Source of the DNA: an uncultured Clostridium sp.
Lineage (GTDB): Bacteria > Bacillota > Clostridia > Oscillospirales > Oscillospiraceae
Length of the DNA stretch: 43,792 nucleotides
Direction of reading: 5' to 3'
Assembly: GCA_904420465.1 (NCBI GenBank)
Contig: CAJFVL010000006.1
Location: forward strand, 8,603-52,394
A program made the position numbers and the translations under genes. The notes under the pieces were generated by a model. That model saw nothing but the letters and a program-made list of their open reading frames with translations. It was not told where the DNA came from and made no database searches. This document shows positions 9,499 through 18,053 of this stretch, piece after piece; position 1 is the first letter of the stretch, and the number at the start of each line of letters is the position of its first letter.

Positions 9499-9532
9499 GA
9501 AAAAAGGACAGCCGCCGAGAGGCGGCTGTCCT
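9499..9532 (-). terminator. Rho-independent terminator downstream of sipL
   Basis: A perfect 12-bp stem AGGACAGCCGCC (9505-9516) / GGCGGCTGTCCT (9521-9532) with a 4-nt loop is followed on the minus strand by a T6 run. It would stop transcripts that leave sipL and cross the repeat element at 9537-9807. Confidence 0.85.
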
Positions 9533-9536
9533 GAGA

Positions 9537-9807
9537 CTGTCGAAAAAGTGGCAAAGTCACTTTTTTGAGAAAGGCTGCACGAAACTTTCACCTCGATGTC
9601 GTCGTCACAAGCTGCGGATCGCTCGCATCCAAGTCAACCCGGATGCTCGTTCCCTCCGATGCTCCTCCTCTCCCAGAAAACCATAAAATGGTTTTCTGGG
9701 GCCCCAATAAAGTCAGACTGTCTTTCGTGAGAGGTGTCATTTCCGACGTACACGCCGCCGGAAATGACAGATTAAATTTTATTCCTGCGGGAGGGCTTTT
9801 TCGACAG
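9537..9807 (+). mobile_element. MITE-like repeat element, copy 1
   Basis: 271 bp bounded by a perfect 12-bp terminal inverted repeat, CTGTCGAAAAAG / CTTTTTCGACAG. Inside are a subterminal hairpin (AAAAAGTG ... CACTTTTT), a 12-bp-stem hairpin CCCAGAAAACCA / TGGTTTTCTGGG (about 9673-9702) and a GTCATTTCCG ... CGGAAATGAC hairpin (about 9739-9771). A closely related copy lies in inverted orientation at 29333-29628. No transposase is encoded, so it is a non-autonomous element moved in trans. The open frames crossing it are not credible genes. Confidence 0.75.
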
Positions 9808-9998
9808 GCTTTACAATGCCGTTACTTTTGTGCCGCTGCGTGGTACAAAATCCCCGCTGCGGGGCATTCGATCCCATTCGAGGCGGGCTGCCTTAAAAGG
9901 GATCAAAGTCTCCCGGCGTGTTCGGCGATGGCCTTTGCGCCGTACAGCGGCAAACGGAGCGGCATGTTTGGCTCGATCCCCCGGGGACGCTGTCCCAG
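9808..9998. other. Non-coding spacer between repeat element and sipL, possible further repeat
   Basis: No gene with a start signal was found. The stretch holds hairpin-forming segments (GATCCC ... GGGATC around 9871-9906, and CCCCGCTGCGGGG near 9853). Its style is like the dispersed repeats elsewhere in the window, but no second copy is present here, so a repeat call cannot be proved. Confidence 0.4.
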
Positions 9999-11522
9999 TC
10001 AGCGGGCGCTTGGGATGAGCAGCAGCTTGCCCGGGGGCAGCTGCTCCCCCTCCAGCTCGTTGGCCTGCAGAATTTCCTCCTTGGTGGTACCGTAGGTCTT
10101 TGCCAGCTCCCAGACCCCCTCTCCAGGGGCGGCCATGCGCAGCACCACAGAGGGCCGGGGACCCTCTCCCGTCGTCCGGGCCTCGCCCAGGCGGGCGCTT
10201 TTTACCATGGGGACCGACAGGCCGGCGGTGGTTCTGCACTGAAATTCCACGGTAAAGCGCACCTCCACACCGCCCGCCGCCGGGGCGGCAAACAGCTCTC
10301 CGGGCACACAGGTGCAGCTGCACCGGAAGTCGGACGGGCAGTCCAGCCGGCAGGACACCGGAATGGTCCGGCGAACGCACCGGGGCTGACCATCCTCATC
10401 CAGGTAGAGGACGTCGGCCCAGGCATCGCAGGTCAGGACAATCTGATCTCCCTCGCGGCTCTGCACAACCTGACCCAGCGCCAGCCTGCCGTCCACAACG
10501 CTGCGGGCCAGCTCCGCCGTCTCCAGCAGCTCACGAACCGGCTGGGCCCGAACCGTCTGCTCTCCCAGACGGCACAGGGTCTGAGTCTCCATATCCGCCT
10601 CGGTCTGCCGCTGGGTGCTGTACAGGTCCTGAAGCAGCACCACCGGCCGGCGGCTGTGCACCACCGTCTGGGCCAGCAGCTCCAGGTCCACCTCCATGGT
10701 GGCGCCGTCTCCGATGGAGGGCTCGCACTGCACCTGAAGCACCTCAACGCTGACCTGGCAGTCACTCTCCTCCCCTGCCCCGGAGATCTCCTGAATCTGG
10801 GAGAATGGCAGGGTCTGCCGGCTGGCCGCCAGGGCACCGCCTGCCTCCTGGAGGAGAAGGTCCAGCTCCACCATCCCCTTGAAAATCAGCTTGCTGCCAA
10901 TGAGCTTGCGCTCACTGCATTGAGGCTGGGCCCGGACCGCCAGCAGCTGGGGCGCCTCCCCCGAGACGCTTTGAACCCGTACCTCCTCCGAAAATGTAAA
11001 GTTTTTTTCCTGTACAGCTGTGATCTGATAAGTTTCCCCCAGAAACTGCCGCTGACAGACCCCGCTTTTTTCGCCCTCCAGCACGCCGCGGCAGAGAAAG
11101 CGGTCCACCGGCTGGCAGGCAGTGATATCCACAGCCAGATCCACCCGGAGCAGCACCTTCCGGGGATTGAGCGCCCTGGCCTCGGCGCAGCGCAGGCGGG
11201 GACTGGCCAGCACAATTCCCTGCTCGGTCAGTCCCGGGGCCTCCGCCTGGCAGGAGAAGGGAAGGCTGACCTCCATCCGCCGCAGCCCCTGCCCGCCTTC
11301 CGGCTGGTACAGAATCCAGGCGCGCACCAGGCCGGACACCGAAGCCAGCCCCTCCCGGGCCTGTTTTCCAGTGAGCATCGCCTGGCCGCATACGTCCACA
11401 ATGCGCAGAATGTCAGGGCAGGCGTCAGGGACAATGCTCTCCAGTGTCTCCTCCTGGCACAGGGTCACCGAGGCCGCCGTCTCGTAATATGTCATAGTGT
11501 CGCGCTCAAATTCCAGTTCCAT
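9999..11522 (-). CDS. sipL: SpoIVA-interacting LysM protein, spore coat morphogenesis (SipL-like)
   Basis: About 507 aa. Repeated SPOCS (DUF3794) domains fill most of the protein; blocks such as VPDACPDILRIVDV near the N-terminus and QVVQSREGDQIVLTCDAWAD later mark them. A LysM domain ends the protein from about residue 463, including WELAKTYGTTKEEILQANEL. In Clostridioides difficile SipL binds SpoIVA through its LysM domain and is needed for coat localisation. Length and domain order match. Two ATGs are possible: 11528 lies only 2 nt after AGAGG, while 11522 has an 8-nt spacing and is preferred. A sigma-E-like promoter is at 11583-11611, and an 18-bp palindrome (11557-11574) lies in the leader. 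Confidence 0.87.
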   Translation of the reverse strand: MELEFERDTMTYYETAASVTLCQEETLESIVPDACPDILRIVDVCGQAMLTGKQAREGLASVSGLVRAWILYQPEGGQGLRRMEVSLPFSCQAEAPGLTEQGIVLASPRLRCAEARALNPRKVLLRVDLAVDITACQPVDRFLCRGVLEGEKSGVCQRQFLGETYQITAVQEKNFTFSEEVRVQSVSGEAPQLLAVRAQPQCSERKLIGSKLIFKGMVELDLLLQEAGGALAASRQTLPFSQIQEISGAGEESDCQVSVEVLQVQCEPSIGDGATMEVDLELLAQTVVHSRRPVVLLQDLYSTQRQTEADMETQTLCRLGEQTVRAQPVRELLETAELARSVVDGRLALGQVVQSREGDQIVLTCDAWADVLYLDEDGQPRCVRRTIPVSCRLDCPSDFRCSCTCVPGELFAAPAAGGVEVRFTVEFQCRTTAGLSVPMVKSARLGEARTTGEGPRPSVVLRMAAPGEGVWELAKTYGTTKEEILQANELEGEQLPPGKLLLIPSAR

Positions 11523-11582
11523 GGTCATGTCCTCTCCCTCGTTATGGTGTCGGGCCGCCGGGCCGCGGCCCGGCTTTGTGAC

Positions 11583-11611
11583 ATGATATGCCGCGGGAGA
11601 GGGGAATATGA
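11583..11611 (-). promoter_or_regulatory. Sigma-E-type promoter of sipL
   Basis: Minus-strand TCATATTC (11604-11611), 13 nt, CATATCAT (11583-11590), equivalent to ATA-N16-CAT. The -35-like element and the spacing are the same as at spoIVA. It lies just past the spoVM stop codon. Confidence 0.65.
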
Positions 11612-11621
11612 CCGCCGCTTT

Positions 11622-11693
11622 TCATTTCAGGCCGAAGATTCTGCGCAGCAGCCCCCGCAGACACTTGGGGGACCGCACCACTACAATGCCCAT
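11622..11693 (-). CDS. spoVM: Stage V sporulation protein M, membrane-curvature peptide
   Basis: A 23-aa amphipathic peptide, MGIVVVRSPKCLRGLLRRIF plus GLK. SpoVM binds the convex forespore membrane and anchors SpoIVA there. The B. subtilis peptide begins MKFYTIKLPKFLGG. Counting from the ATG here puts Pro at position 9 followed by Lys, exactly as in SpoVM, with a similar hydrophobic/basic helix after it. The start has GGGAGG about 7 nt upstream; an in-frame GTG 6 nt earlier is a less likely start because it shifts Pro9. The position just downstream of rsgA/prkC/prpC matches the B. subtilis spoVM neighbourhood. The gene is too short for routine ORF calling. Confidence 0.85.
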   Translation of the reverse strand: MGIVVVRSPKCLRGLLRRIFGLK

Positions 11694-11869
11694 GTCCACG
11701 CCTCCCCTCCTGTTATTTGGCCGTTTCCGGCTGTTCCATTCTATGTCCGCGGACTGGAAGGGTGACAAAAAACAGCCCTGCGGGGCGGAAGCTGCAAATT
11801 CCGGATCTTTGCAGTCCGCGACCCACAGGGCCGGGTATGATGGATCTCAGAGTCGCCAGCCTGCCCCGA

Positions 11870-12760
11870 TCAGCTTTTCCGCTCCCAATCGGGAATCTGG
11901 CTGGCCTGCTCATACAGGCGGCAGTAGCTCTCATAGCGGCTGCGCGGAATCTCTCCCGCCTCCACCGCCTCCCGGACCGCGCAGCCCTTCTCCTTTCGGT
12001 GGGCACAGTCGGGGAAACGGCATTTGTCCAGCCAGGGGGCAAACTCCCGAAAACAGTGTGCCAGCTCCTCCTTGCGCATCAGCTCCATCCGGTCCACGTC
12101 GAAGGAGGAAAACCCCGGCGTATCCGCCGCCACTCCGCCGCAGGACAGGCGGAACAGCTCCACATGGCGGGTGGTGTGCCGGCCGCGGCCCAGCTTTTCG
12201 CTCACGTCCCCGGTGGCCAGCAGCATCCTGGGCTCCAGCGCGTTGAGGATACTGGACTTTCCCACGCCCGAATTTCCTGTAAAGGCTGAAACCTTGTCAA
12301 CCAGGAGCTGGCGCAGGCTGTCGATGCCCTCCCCTGTTTCAGCGCTGACCTGAAGGGTTGGAAAGCCGGCCCTGCGGTAGGTGTCGGCCAGCTCATCCCC
12401 CGGATGCAGGTCGCACTTGTTGATGCAGATGATGCACTGGCAGCCGCGGCCCTCCGCGATGGCGGCCACCCGGTCGATGAGAAAGGGGTCGGTGACCGGG
12501 ACGGCCTGGGAGGCGATGATGATCAGCTGGTCGATGTTGGCCACCGCCGGACGGTAAAACTCATTCTTGCGGGGCAGAATCTCGTCCAGAGAGCCAGTCC
12601 CGTCCCCCTGGGGGGTAAAGGAAACCCGATCCCCCACCAGCGGCGTGATCTTTTGATGGCGCAGCCGTCCCCGTCCCCGGCAGGCAGTGACTGTGATTCC
12701 GTCATCCACATAGTAGAAGCCGCTGAGGGCCTTCAGAATGATGCCGTTCTCTTTTTTCAT
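11870..12760 (-). CDS. rsgA: Small-subunit ribosome biogenesis GTPase RsgA
   Basis: A circularly permuted GTPase that checks late 30S maturation. 296 aa. The N-terminal OB fold is followed by G4 INKCDL (about 113-118), G1 GNSGVGKSS (about 162-170), the switch region GRGRHTTRH and G3 DTPGF. The C-terminal zinc knuckle is C-x4-C-x-H-x5-C, as in CRFPDCAHRKEKGC. It starts 6 nt downstream of prkC. The prpC-prkC-rsgA order is conserved in Firmicutes, where PrkC phosphorylates the orthologue. The usual rpe and thiN genes are missing after it and spoVM follows directly. Confidence 0.96.
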   Translation of the reverse strand: MKKENGIILKALSGFYYVDDGITVTACRGRGRLRHQKITPLVGDRVSFTPQGDGTGSLDEILPRKNEFYRPAVANIDQLIIIASQAVPVTDPFLIDRVAAIAEGRGCQCIICINKCDLHPGDELADTYRRAGFPTLQVSAETGEGIDSLRQLLVDKVSAFTGNSGVGKSSILNALEPRMLLATGDVSEKLGRGRHTTRHVELFRLSCGGVAADTPGFSSFDVDRMELMRKEELAHCFREFAPWLDKCRFPDCAHRKEKGCAVREAVEAGEIPRSRYESYCRLYEQASQIPDWERKS

Positions 12761-12766
12761 AAACCT

Positions 12767-14782
12767 TTAAAAGTTCTCCACGAAGGAGCCCTCCTGTACG
12801 CCGTTGATATAGAGTGTAAGGGTCTTTTGCGAGCCTGCGGGCGCGGTGACGTTGAAGGTGGCGGCAAGGTCCATGGAGGTGTCCCAGTCTCCCGAGTGGA
12901 CCACCGCCCCGTCCATCATGACCGTCACACTGACAACGCCGCCCGTGTCAGGCAGCGAGACTCTGACCTCCTTGGTCACCATCTCCGGCTCAGGCTCCTG
13001 AGTGGCGGGGTCGGGGCCCATGCTGACCTGGATGGTCACCGTATCCCCTTCCTTCATCGAGGTCCCTGCGGCTGGGTACTGGTAGCACACATAGCCGGAG
13101 GGAATGGTGTCGTCATAGACGTCCTCCTGCACATCGGCCACCAGCCCCAGGGCGGCGATGTCATTGAGAGCGTCCTCCTTGCTGCGGTTAATCAGGCTGG
13201 TCAGGGTGACCGGGACGGATTCCTTGCCCTGGCTGACCACCAGATGGACCTCGTCTCCTGGACGCATAACCGCCCCCTCCAGCGGGGTAAAGGAGATGAC
13301 GCAGTTACGCTCCACCTCGTCATCATACTGATACTCGGGCAGAGGAACGCTCAGTCCCATGGACGTGAGCAGCTGGTAGGCCTCTGTATAGGACATGCCG
13401 GACACGTCCTGCATGATGATGGTCTCCGGTCCGCCGCTGAGTGTGACGGTGATCTCCGTGACAACAGAGCCTACCTGGGAATCCCCTTCCGGGTCCTGGC
13501 TGATGATGGTACCCTCCGCCGACTCGTCGCTGACCGTCTCTCCCTGCACCAGAGTGAAGCGGTCGCCCAGCAGCTCCTCCGAGCGCTCCACCGCCTCCTC
13601 ATAAGTCATGCCCACCAGATTGGGCACCGTGTCCAGATCGGCAGGGGCAAAGAGTCCGGAGAGCAGGGTGCGCTGGAGGAAGAACAGCACCCCCACCACA
13701 AAGAGAAGGATAGCGGCTACGGCCGCCACCACCACCCAGCGGGAGGCGTCGGGGCGGCGCTCCTCCTCGTCATCCTCCTCGTCCCGGCGGGGCGTCCGCC
13801 GCCGCCCGCTGCTGCGGCTGCCGCCGCGGCTGTGCTCCCGGGGCAGATCCCGGCCGTGGTGGATGGACACCGCGGGACGGATCTGGGTCTTGTCCTCGTC
13901 CGGCTCCTCCTCCGGCTCAAATTCATGGAGGCTGTAGTCAAAATTGATATTGGGATTTTTCCGGAACTCCTCCAGGTCGGAGAGCATTTCCCCGGCGGAC
14001 AGGTAGCGGTTGTCCGGGTTGGGGGCCATGGCCTTCATAGTGATCTCCTCCAGCGCCTCTGGGATGGAGGGATCAATCTCCCGGGGAGAGAGCGGGATGG
14101 AGTTGATATGCTGGATGGCCACCGAGACGGGGGTGTCCCCCTCGAAGGGCAGGCGGCCTGTGATCATCTCGTAGAGAACCACCCCGGCGGAGTACAAATC
14201 GGAGCGGGCGTCGATGTGGCTGCCCCGGGCCTGCTCCGGGGAGATATAGTGGACCGAGCCCAGAGCCTCCTGGGTCAGGGTGCTGTGCCCGCCGGAGGCC
14301 ACCCGGGCAATGCCGAAGTCGGCCACCTTCACGCTGCCGTCCCGGAGAACCATGATGTTGTGGGGCTTGATGTCCCGGTGGATGATGCCACGGCTGTGGG
14401 CGTGTCCCAGGGCCTTGACAATCTGGGTGATGAAGTGGAGCGCCTCCCGCCAGTTGAGCTTATTCCCCTTTTTCTGCATGTACTGCTTCAGGGTGATGCC
14501 GTCAATCAGCTCCATGACGATATACTCCAGCTCCGAGGAGCGGCTTACGTCATAGACAGCCACGATGTTGGGGTGGGAGAGCATGGCCACGGCCTGGGAC
14601 TCGTCGTGGAAGCGGCGGCGGAACTCGGCGTCCTGGGCCAGGTCCTCCCGCAGGATCTTAATGGCCACCAGCCGGTTCAGGCGGTGGTCCCGGGCCCGAA
14701 AGACCCGGGCCATCCCTCCCACGCCGATCTGCTCCAAAATCTCATATCGGTTATCGAGTAATTTACCTATGTATTGCTCCAT
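12767..14782 (-). CDS. prkC: Membrane Ser/Thr kinase with PASTA domains (PrkC/Stk1 type)
   Basis: 671 aa. The cytosolic Hanks-type kinase (about 10-275) has a Gly-rich loop GVGGMARVF, catalytic Lys42, HRDIKPHN with Asp137, DFG (155-157) and the activation segment GSVHYISPEQARG. An acidic/basic juxtamembrane linker leads to one transmembrane helix (about 349-370). Three PASTA repeats follow outside the cell (about 385-590), then a C-terminal beta-rich tail of about 80 residues. PASTA domains sense muropeptides or lipid II, and these kinases control wall synthesis, growth and germination. The partner phosphatase gene prpC lies 37 nt upstream. Confidence 0.96.
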   Translation of the reverse strand: MEQYIGKLLDNRYEILEQIGVGGMARVFRARDHRLNRLVAIKILREDLAQDAEFRRRFHDESQAVAMLSHPNIVAVYDVSRSSELEYIVMELIDGITLKQYMQKKGNKLNWREALHFITQIVKALGHAHSRGIIHRDIKPHNIMVLRDGSVKVADFGIARVASGGHSTLTQEALGSVHYISPEQARGSHIDARSDLYSAGVVLYEMITGRLPFEGDTPVSVAIQHINSIPLSPREIDPSIPEALEEITMKAMAPNPDNRYLSAGEMLSDLEEFRKNPNINFDYSLHEFEPEEEPDEDKTQIRPAVSIHHGRDLPREHSRGGSRSSGRRRTPRRDEEDDEEERRPDASRWVVVAAVAAILLFVVGVLFFLQRTLLSGLFAPADLDTVPNLVGMTYEEAVERSEELLGDRFTLVQGETVSDESAEGTIISQDPEGDSQVGSVVTEITVTLSGGPETIIMQDVSGMSYTEAYQLLTSMGLSVPLPEYQYDDEVERNCVISFTPLEGAVMRPGDEVHLVVSQGKESVPVTLTSLINRSKEDALNDIAALGLVADVQEDVYDDTIPSGYVCYQYPAAGTSMKEGDTVTIQVSMGPDPATQEPEPEMVTKEVRVSLPDTGGVVSVTVMMDGAVVHSGDWDTSMDLAATFNVTAPAGSQKTLTLYINGVQEGSFVENF

Positions 14783-14819
14783 GGTAAATCTCCTCCTTAC
14801 TCCTCTGGTTCTCTGCCCG

Positions 14820-15536
14820 TCACCGGCGGATCAGCACGGCGGTCACGTTGTCCGGCGCGCCCCGGTGGAGGGCAATGTCCAGCAGCCGCTGGCAGCAGGT
14901 GTCATCCTCGCCGCCGTGGATGATCTCATAGAGCATTTCCTGGTCGGTGACCACGTTGCTCAGTCCGTCGCTGCAGAGCAGCAGGTACTCCCCCGGCAGC
15001 AGGCTCTGGCGGAAGCAGTCGGCCAGCAGAACGGGTTCAGCTCCCAGGGCCCGGGTAATGAGGTTTTTGTGGGGGTGGGTGCGGGCCTGGTCCCTCGTCA
15101 GCTCCCCCCTTGCCACCATGTCCTCCACCAGGGAGTGGTCCCGGGTCACCAGGGCGATGCCGTTCTGGTTGATGTGATAGGCCCGGCTGTCCCCCTCATT
15201 GAGGATGACCGCCTCTCCGTCCCCGGCCAGGGCGGCCACCAGGGTGGTTCCCATGCCGGTACATTCCTCATCTGTGGAGGCACGCTGGAAGATCTTCAGG
15301 TTGGCCTGGGCAGCGGCGGCCTGCATGCGCTCCTGGTCGCTTCCCTCGTCCTCCTGAAGAAATGTATTCATAAAGATATCCACCGCCATGGTGCTGGCTA
15401 CATTTCCGGCCCGGGCACCCCCCATGCCGTCGCAGACCAGGGCGACCACCCGGCCGTCCCCCAGCTCCTGCATGGCGTATGCGTCCTGATTCTGCTGCCG
15501 CACCGCGCCGCGGTGGGTGATGCCCCATGTATGCAT
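14820..15536 (-). CDS. prpC: PP2C-type Ser/Thr protein phosphatase (PrpC/Stp)
   Basis: 238 aa. The PPM metal-binding motifs are RGAVRQQNQDA near the N-terminus, VCDGMGG (about 34-40), GMGTT in the middle, LCSDGL and the terminal GAPDNVTAVL. It dephosphorylates PrkC and its targets and needs Mn2+ or Mg2+. Its place between rlmN and prkC is the conserved Firmicutes arrangement, and the two genes should be co-expressed. Confidence 0.96.
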   Translation of the reverse strand: MHTWGITHRGAVRQQNQDAYAMQELGDGRVVALVCDGMGGARAGNVASTMAVDIFMNTFLQEDEGSDQERMQAAAAQANLKIFQRASTDEECTGMGTTLVAALAGDGEAVILNEGDSRAYHINQNGIALVTRDHSLVEDMVARGELTRDQARTHPHKNLITRALGAEPVLLADCFRQSLLPGEYLLLCSDGLSNVVTDQEMLYEIIHGGEDDTCCQRLLDIALHRGAPDNVTAVLIRR

Positions 15537-15613
15537 GGAATCTCTTCCCCTTTTCTGCCGGAAGACCGGCCCCGGCGAGCGGAGGCAAGGGCCTCCCCTC
15601 TGTGCTGATTATC

Positions 15614-16648
15614 CTATTGCGGTTCTCTCATCGCCTTGCGCCGCAGCTGGCCGCAGGAGGCGTCAATGTCTCCCCCCAGCCGGCGGCGGACGGTGACGGT
15701 GATCCCCTGCTCCTCCAGACGGCGCTGGAAAGCGGCCACCCGGCGGCTGGGCCGAAGGGGGCTCTCCTCCACGTTGTTGAGGGGGATCAGGTTCACATGA
15801 CCGGGGCTGCCCCGCAGCAGCCTGGCCAGAAGGTCGGCCTGCCAGTCAGCGTCATTCACCCCGTCGATCATGGCATACTCATAGGAGATGCGCCGCCCGG
15901 TCTGTTCAAAATACCGGCGGCAGGCCTCCATCAGCCGCTCCACCCCCACGCTCCGGTTCACCGGCATGATCCGGCTGCGGGTCTCATCGTCGGGGGCGTG
16001 GAGGGAGACGGACAAGGTTAATTGTAACCCATACTGGGCCAGTTTGTCAATTTTGTCCACCAGACCGCAGGTGGACAGCGAGATATGGCGCATTCCAATG
16101 TTCAATCCGTCCGGATGGTTTACCAGTGCAAGAAACCTCATCACCGTATCAAAGTTGTCCAGCGGCTCTCCGATGCCCATGAGCACGATGTTGGAGATCT
16201 CCGCCCCGCTGTCCTTCCGGGTGAACAGAACCTGGTCCACCATTTCGGCAGGAGTCAGATCCCGCACCTTTCCGGCGATGGTGGAGGCGCAGAAGGCGCA
16301 GCCCATGCGACACCCCACCTGACAGGAGATGCACACCGTGTTCCCGTGGCGGTAGCGCATGAGCACCGACTCCACACAGTTTCCATCGGACAGCTCCCAC
16401 AGATATTTGATGGTGCCGTCTACCTGGGAGACCTGCTTCCGGACCGCCCTGGGCGCGGTCAGGAGGCAGCTCTCCTCCAGCTTCTGCCGCAGGGACTTGG
16501 GCAGATTGGTCATCTCCCGGAAAGATTCCGCCCCCCGGTACAGCCACTGGAACACCTGCCTGGCCCGGAAAGGCGGCTCTCCCAACTCCTGAAAGAAACT
16601 GGAGAGCTCCTCCAGCGTCATGGATTTGATATCAGCCAAAGGGATCAC
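15614..16648 (-). CDS. rlmN: Dual-specificity 23S rRNA / tRNA adenine-C2 methyltransferase RlmN
   Basis: A radical SAM enzyme that methylates A2503 of 23S rRNA and A37 of some tRNAs. 344 aa, normal length. The [4Fe-4S] cluster cysteines lie in CRMGCAFC (113, 117, 120). The C-terminal methyl-carrying Cys is in DIDASCGQL (about 332). The start is GTG within GTGA, overlapping the rsmB stop by 4 nt, so the two rRNA methyltransferases are translationally coupled. Confidence 0.97.
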   Translation of the reverse strand: MIPLADIKSMTLEELSSFFQELGEPPFRARQVFQWLYRGAESFREMTNLPKSLRQKLEESCLLTAPRAVRKQVSQVDGTIKYLWELSDGNCVESVLMRYRHGNTVCISCQVGCRMGCAFCASTIAGKVRDLTPAEMVDQVLFTRKDSGAEISNIVLMGIGEPLDNFDTVMRFLALVNHPDGLNIGMRHISLSTCGLVDKIDKLAQYGLQLTLSVSLHAPDDETRSRIMPVNRSVGVERLMEACRRYFEQTGRRISYEYAMIDGVNDADWQADLLARLLRGSPGHVNLIPLNNVEESPLRPSRRVAAFQRRLEEQGITVTVRRRLGGDIDASCGQLRRKAMREPQ

Positions 16649-17973
16649 CCCTCTCTTCTCAGCTTGCAGATGAAAAATCCGTCCGTATTATGGATGTGGG
16701 GCCACAGGGTCACCATACCTGACGCCGCAGTTCCAACTGGGCCAGGAAGTGTAAAGCTTTCTTCCTTGTAGGCAGAGCAGTCCCGGAGGAAAGCCCGGAC
16801 CACCCCCTCATTCTCCCGTTGGAGGAGTGTGCAGGTGGAGTACAGGAGGGTTCCGCCCAGCCGGACATACCGGGCCGCATTGGACAAGATGGCCAGCTGG
16901 ACAGAGGGCAGACCGGCCAGGGGAGCCGGGTCCTTATAGCGGATGTCCGGCTTTTTCCGAATGACGCCCAGTCCGGAACAGGGGGCGTCCACCAGTACCA
17001 GGTCAAAGGCCCCCTCCCATTCGGAATGAAAGGCGCGGGCGTCCGCCGTCCCGGGGCGGACGCAGGTCAGCCCCAGGCGGTCGGCTCCCGCCTGGATCAG
17101 CGCTTTCTTGTGGGGATGGAGGTCACAGGAAATCACCTCGCCCCTGTCCCCCATGGCGATGGCGCAGGCAAAGGACTTGCCTCCTGGGGCGGCACAGCAG
17201 TCCAGCACCCGCATGCCGGGCCTTGGTCCGGCGGCCAGAACAGCCATTCGGGAGGCCGGGTCCTGGACATAAAACAGGCCCTCCCGGAACGCCGACAGGC
17301 TCTCCAAATTTCCTGTCCGGGCCAGCAGCAGACAGTTGTCCAGCCAGGGGTGGGGCGTGACGGACACATGCTCCTCCTCCAGCCGGGCAGTCAGCTCCTC
17401 CGCTGTGGTTCTGACGGTGTTGACCATGACGCAGGTGGGAGGCTGGCTGTTGTCGGCCGCCAGCAGCCGGGCGGCCTCCTCCTGTCCAAGTGACAGGATA
17501 AATTCCTTTACAAGCCAGCCGGGATGGGAGTAGAGGGTGGAGAGATAGAGCACCGGGTCGGCCTGGGGGATGGTTGGCAGATGATCCAGGCTGCGCTCCA
17601 GACTGCGGAGGATGCCGTTGACCATCCCGGCGGCCCGGGGGTTCTTGCAGTGGGTCTTGGTGAGGGCCACTGCGCTGTTTACCGCCGCGCTGTGGGGAAC
17701 CTTGGTGAGAAAGAGCATCTGATAGGCCCCCAGCCGCAGGATCTGGAGCACCTTTCCCTCCATGCGCTTGAGGGGAATGTTGGAAAAATGAGAGAGGTAG
17801 AAATCCAGCAGCAGCTGGTTCTGCAGCACGCCGAAGCACAGCCGGGTGGCCAGGGCGGCATCCCGGCTGCTCAGACTGGCGGCAGCCAGCTGTTTTTTCA
17901 GTACCCCGTCCGACCATCCGCCCTGCCGCTGGCAGGTGCTGAGGGTCAGCAGGGCCGTCTCTCTGGCATCCAT
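16645..17973 (-). CDS. rsmB: 16S rRNA m5C967 methyltransferase RsmB
   Basis: About 442 aa. A NusB-like RNA-binding domain (1-135) is followed by a Rossmann SAM-dependent methyltransferase. Motif I is LDCCAAPGGKSFA. Motif IV is VDAPCSGLGVIRKKPDIRY. The catalytic motif VI is YSTCTL. The frame is open upstream to 18045, but the ATG at 17973 follows AGGAGGAGCAAGG and begins MDARETALLTL, which matches NusB-domain starts. It sits between the fmt/def genes and rlmN as in other Firmicutes. Confidence 0.95.
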   Translation of the reverse strand: MDARETALLTLSTCQRQGGWSDGVLKKQLAAASLSSRDAALATRLCFGVLQNQLLLDFYLSHFSNIPLKRMEGKVLQILRLGAYQMLFLTKVPHSAAVNSAVALTKTHCKNPRAAGMVNGILRSLERSLDHLPTIPQADPVLYLSTLYSHPGWLVKEFILSLGQEEAARLLAADNSQPPTCVMVNTVRTTAEELTARLEEEHVSVTPHPWLDNCLLLARTGNLESLSAFREGLFYVQDPASRMAVLAAGPRPGMRVLDCCAAPGGKSFACAIAMGDRGEVISCDLHPHKKALIQAGADRLGLTCVRPGTADARAFHSEWEGAFDLVLVDAPCSGLGVIRKKPDIRYKDPAPLAGLPSVQLAILSNAARYVRLGGTLLYSTCTLLQRENEGVVRAFLRDCSAYKEESFTLPGPVGTAASGMVTLWPHIHNTDGFFICKLRREG

Positions 17974-18053
17974 CCTTGCTCCTCCTCTCGCTTCTTTGGG
18001 GGTGCAGAAAAGAACGTCGGGCAAGTCTCGGTTTGCCCGCAGCACCCTTTCCG

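Noticed and set aside
9565-10095. Open frame across the repeat element
   Set aside because: The same string recurs in the other copy as part of a structured repeat. No ribosome-binding site or domain.
11738-11745. Sigma-E or sigma-K -10 box (CATAGAAT) for spoVM
   Set aside because: The -10 likeness is good, but no ATA- or AC-type -35 element sits at the right distance; too weak to annotate.
12404-14761. Plus-strand open frame of 785 codons
   Set aside because: Shadow of rsgA and prkC. Low-complexity His/Gly/Val composition, no start signal and no domain.
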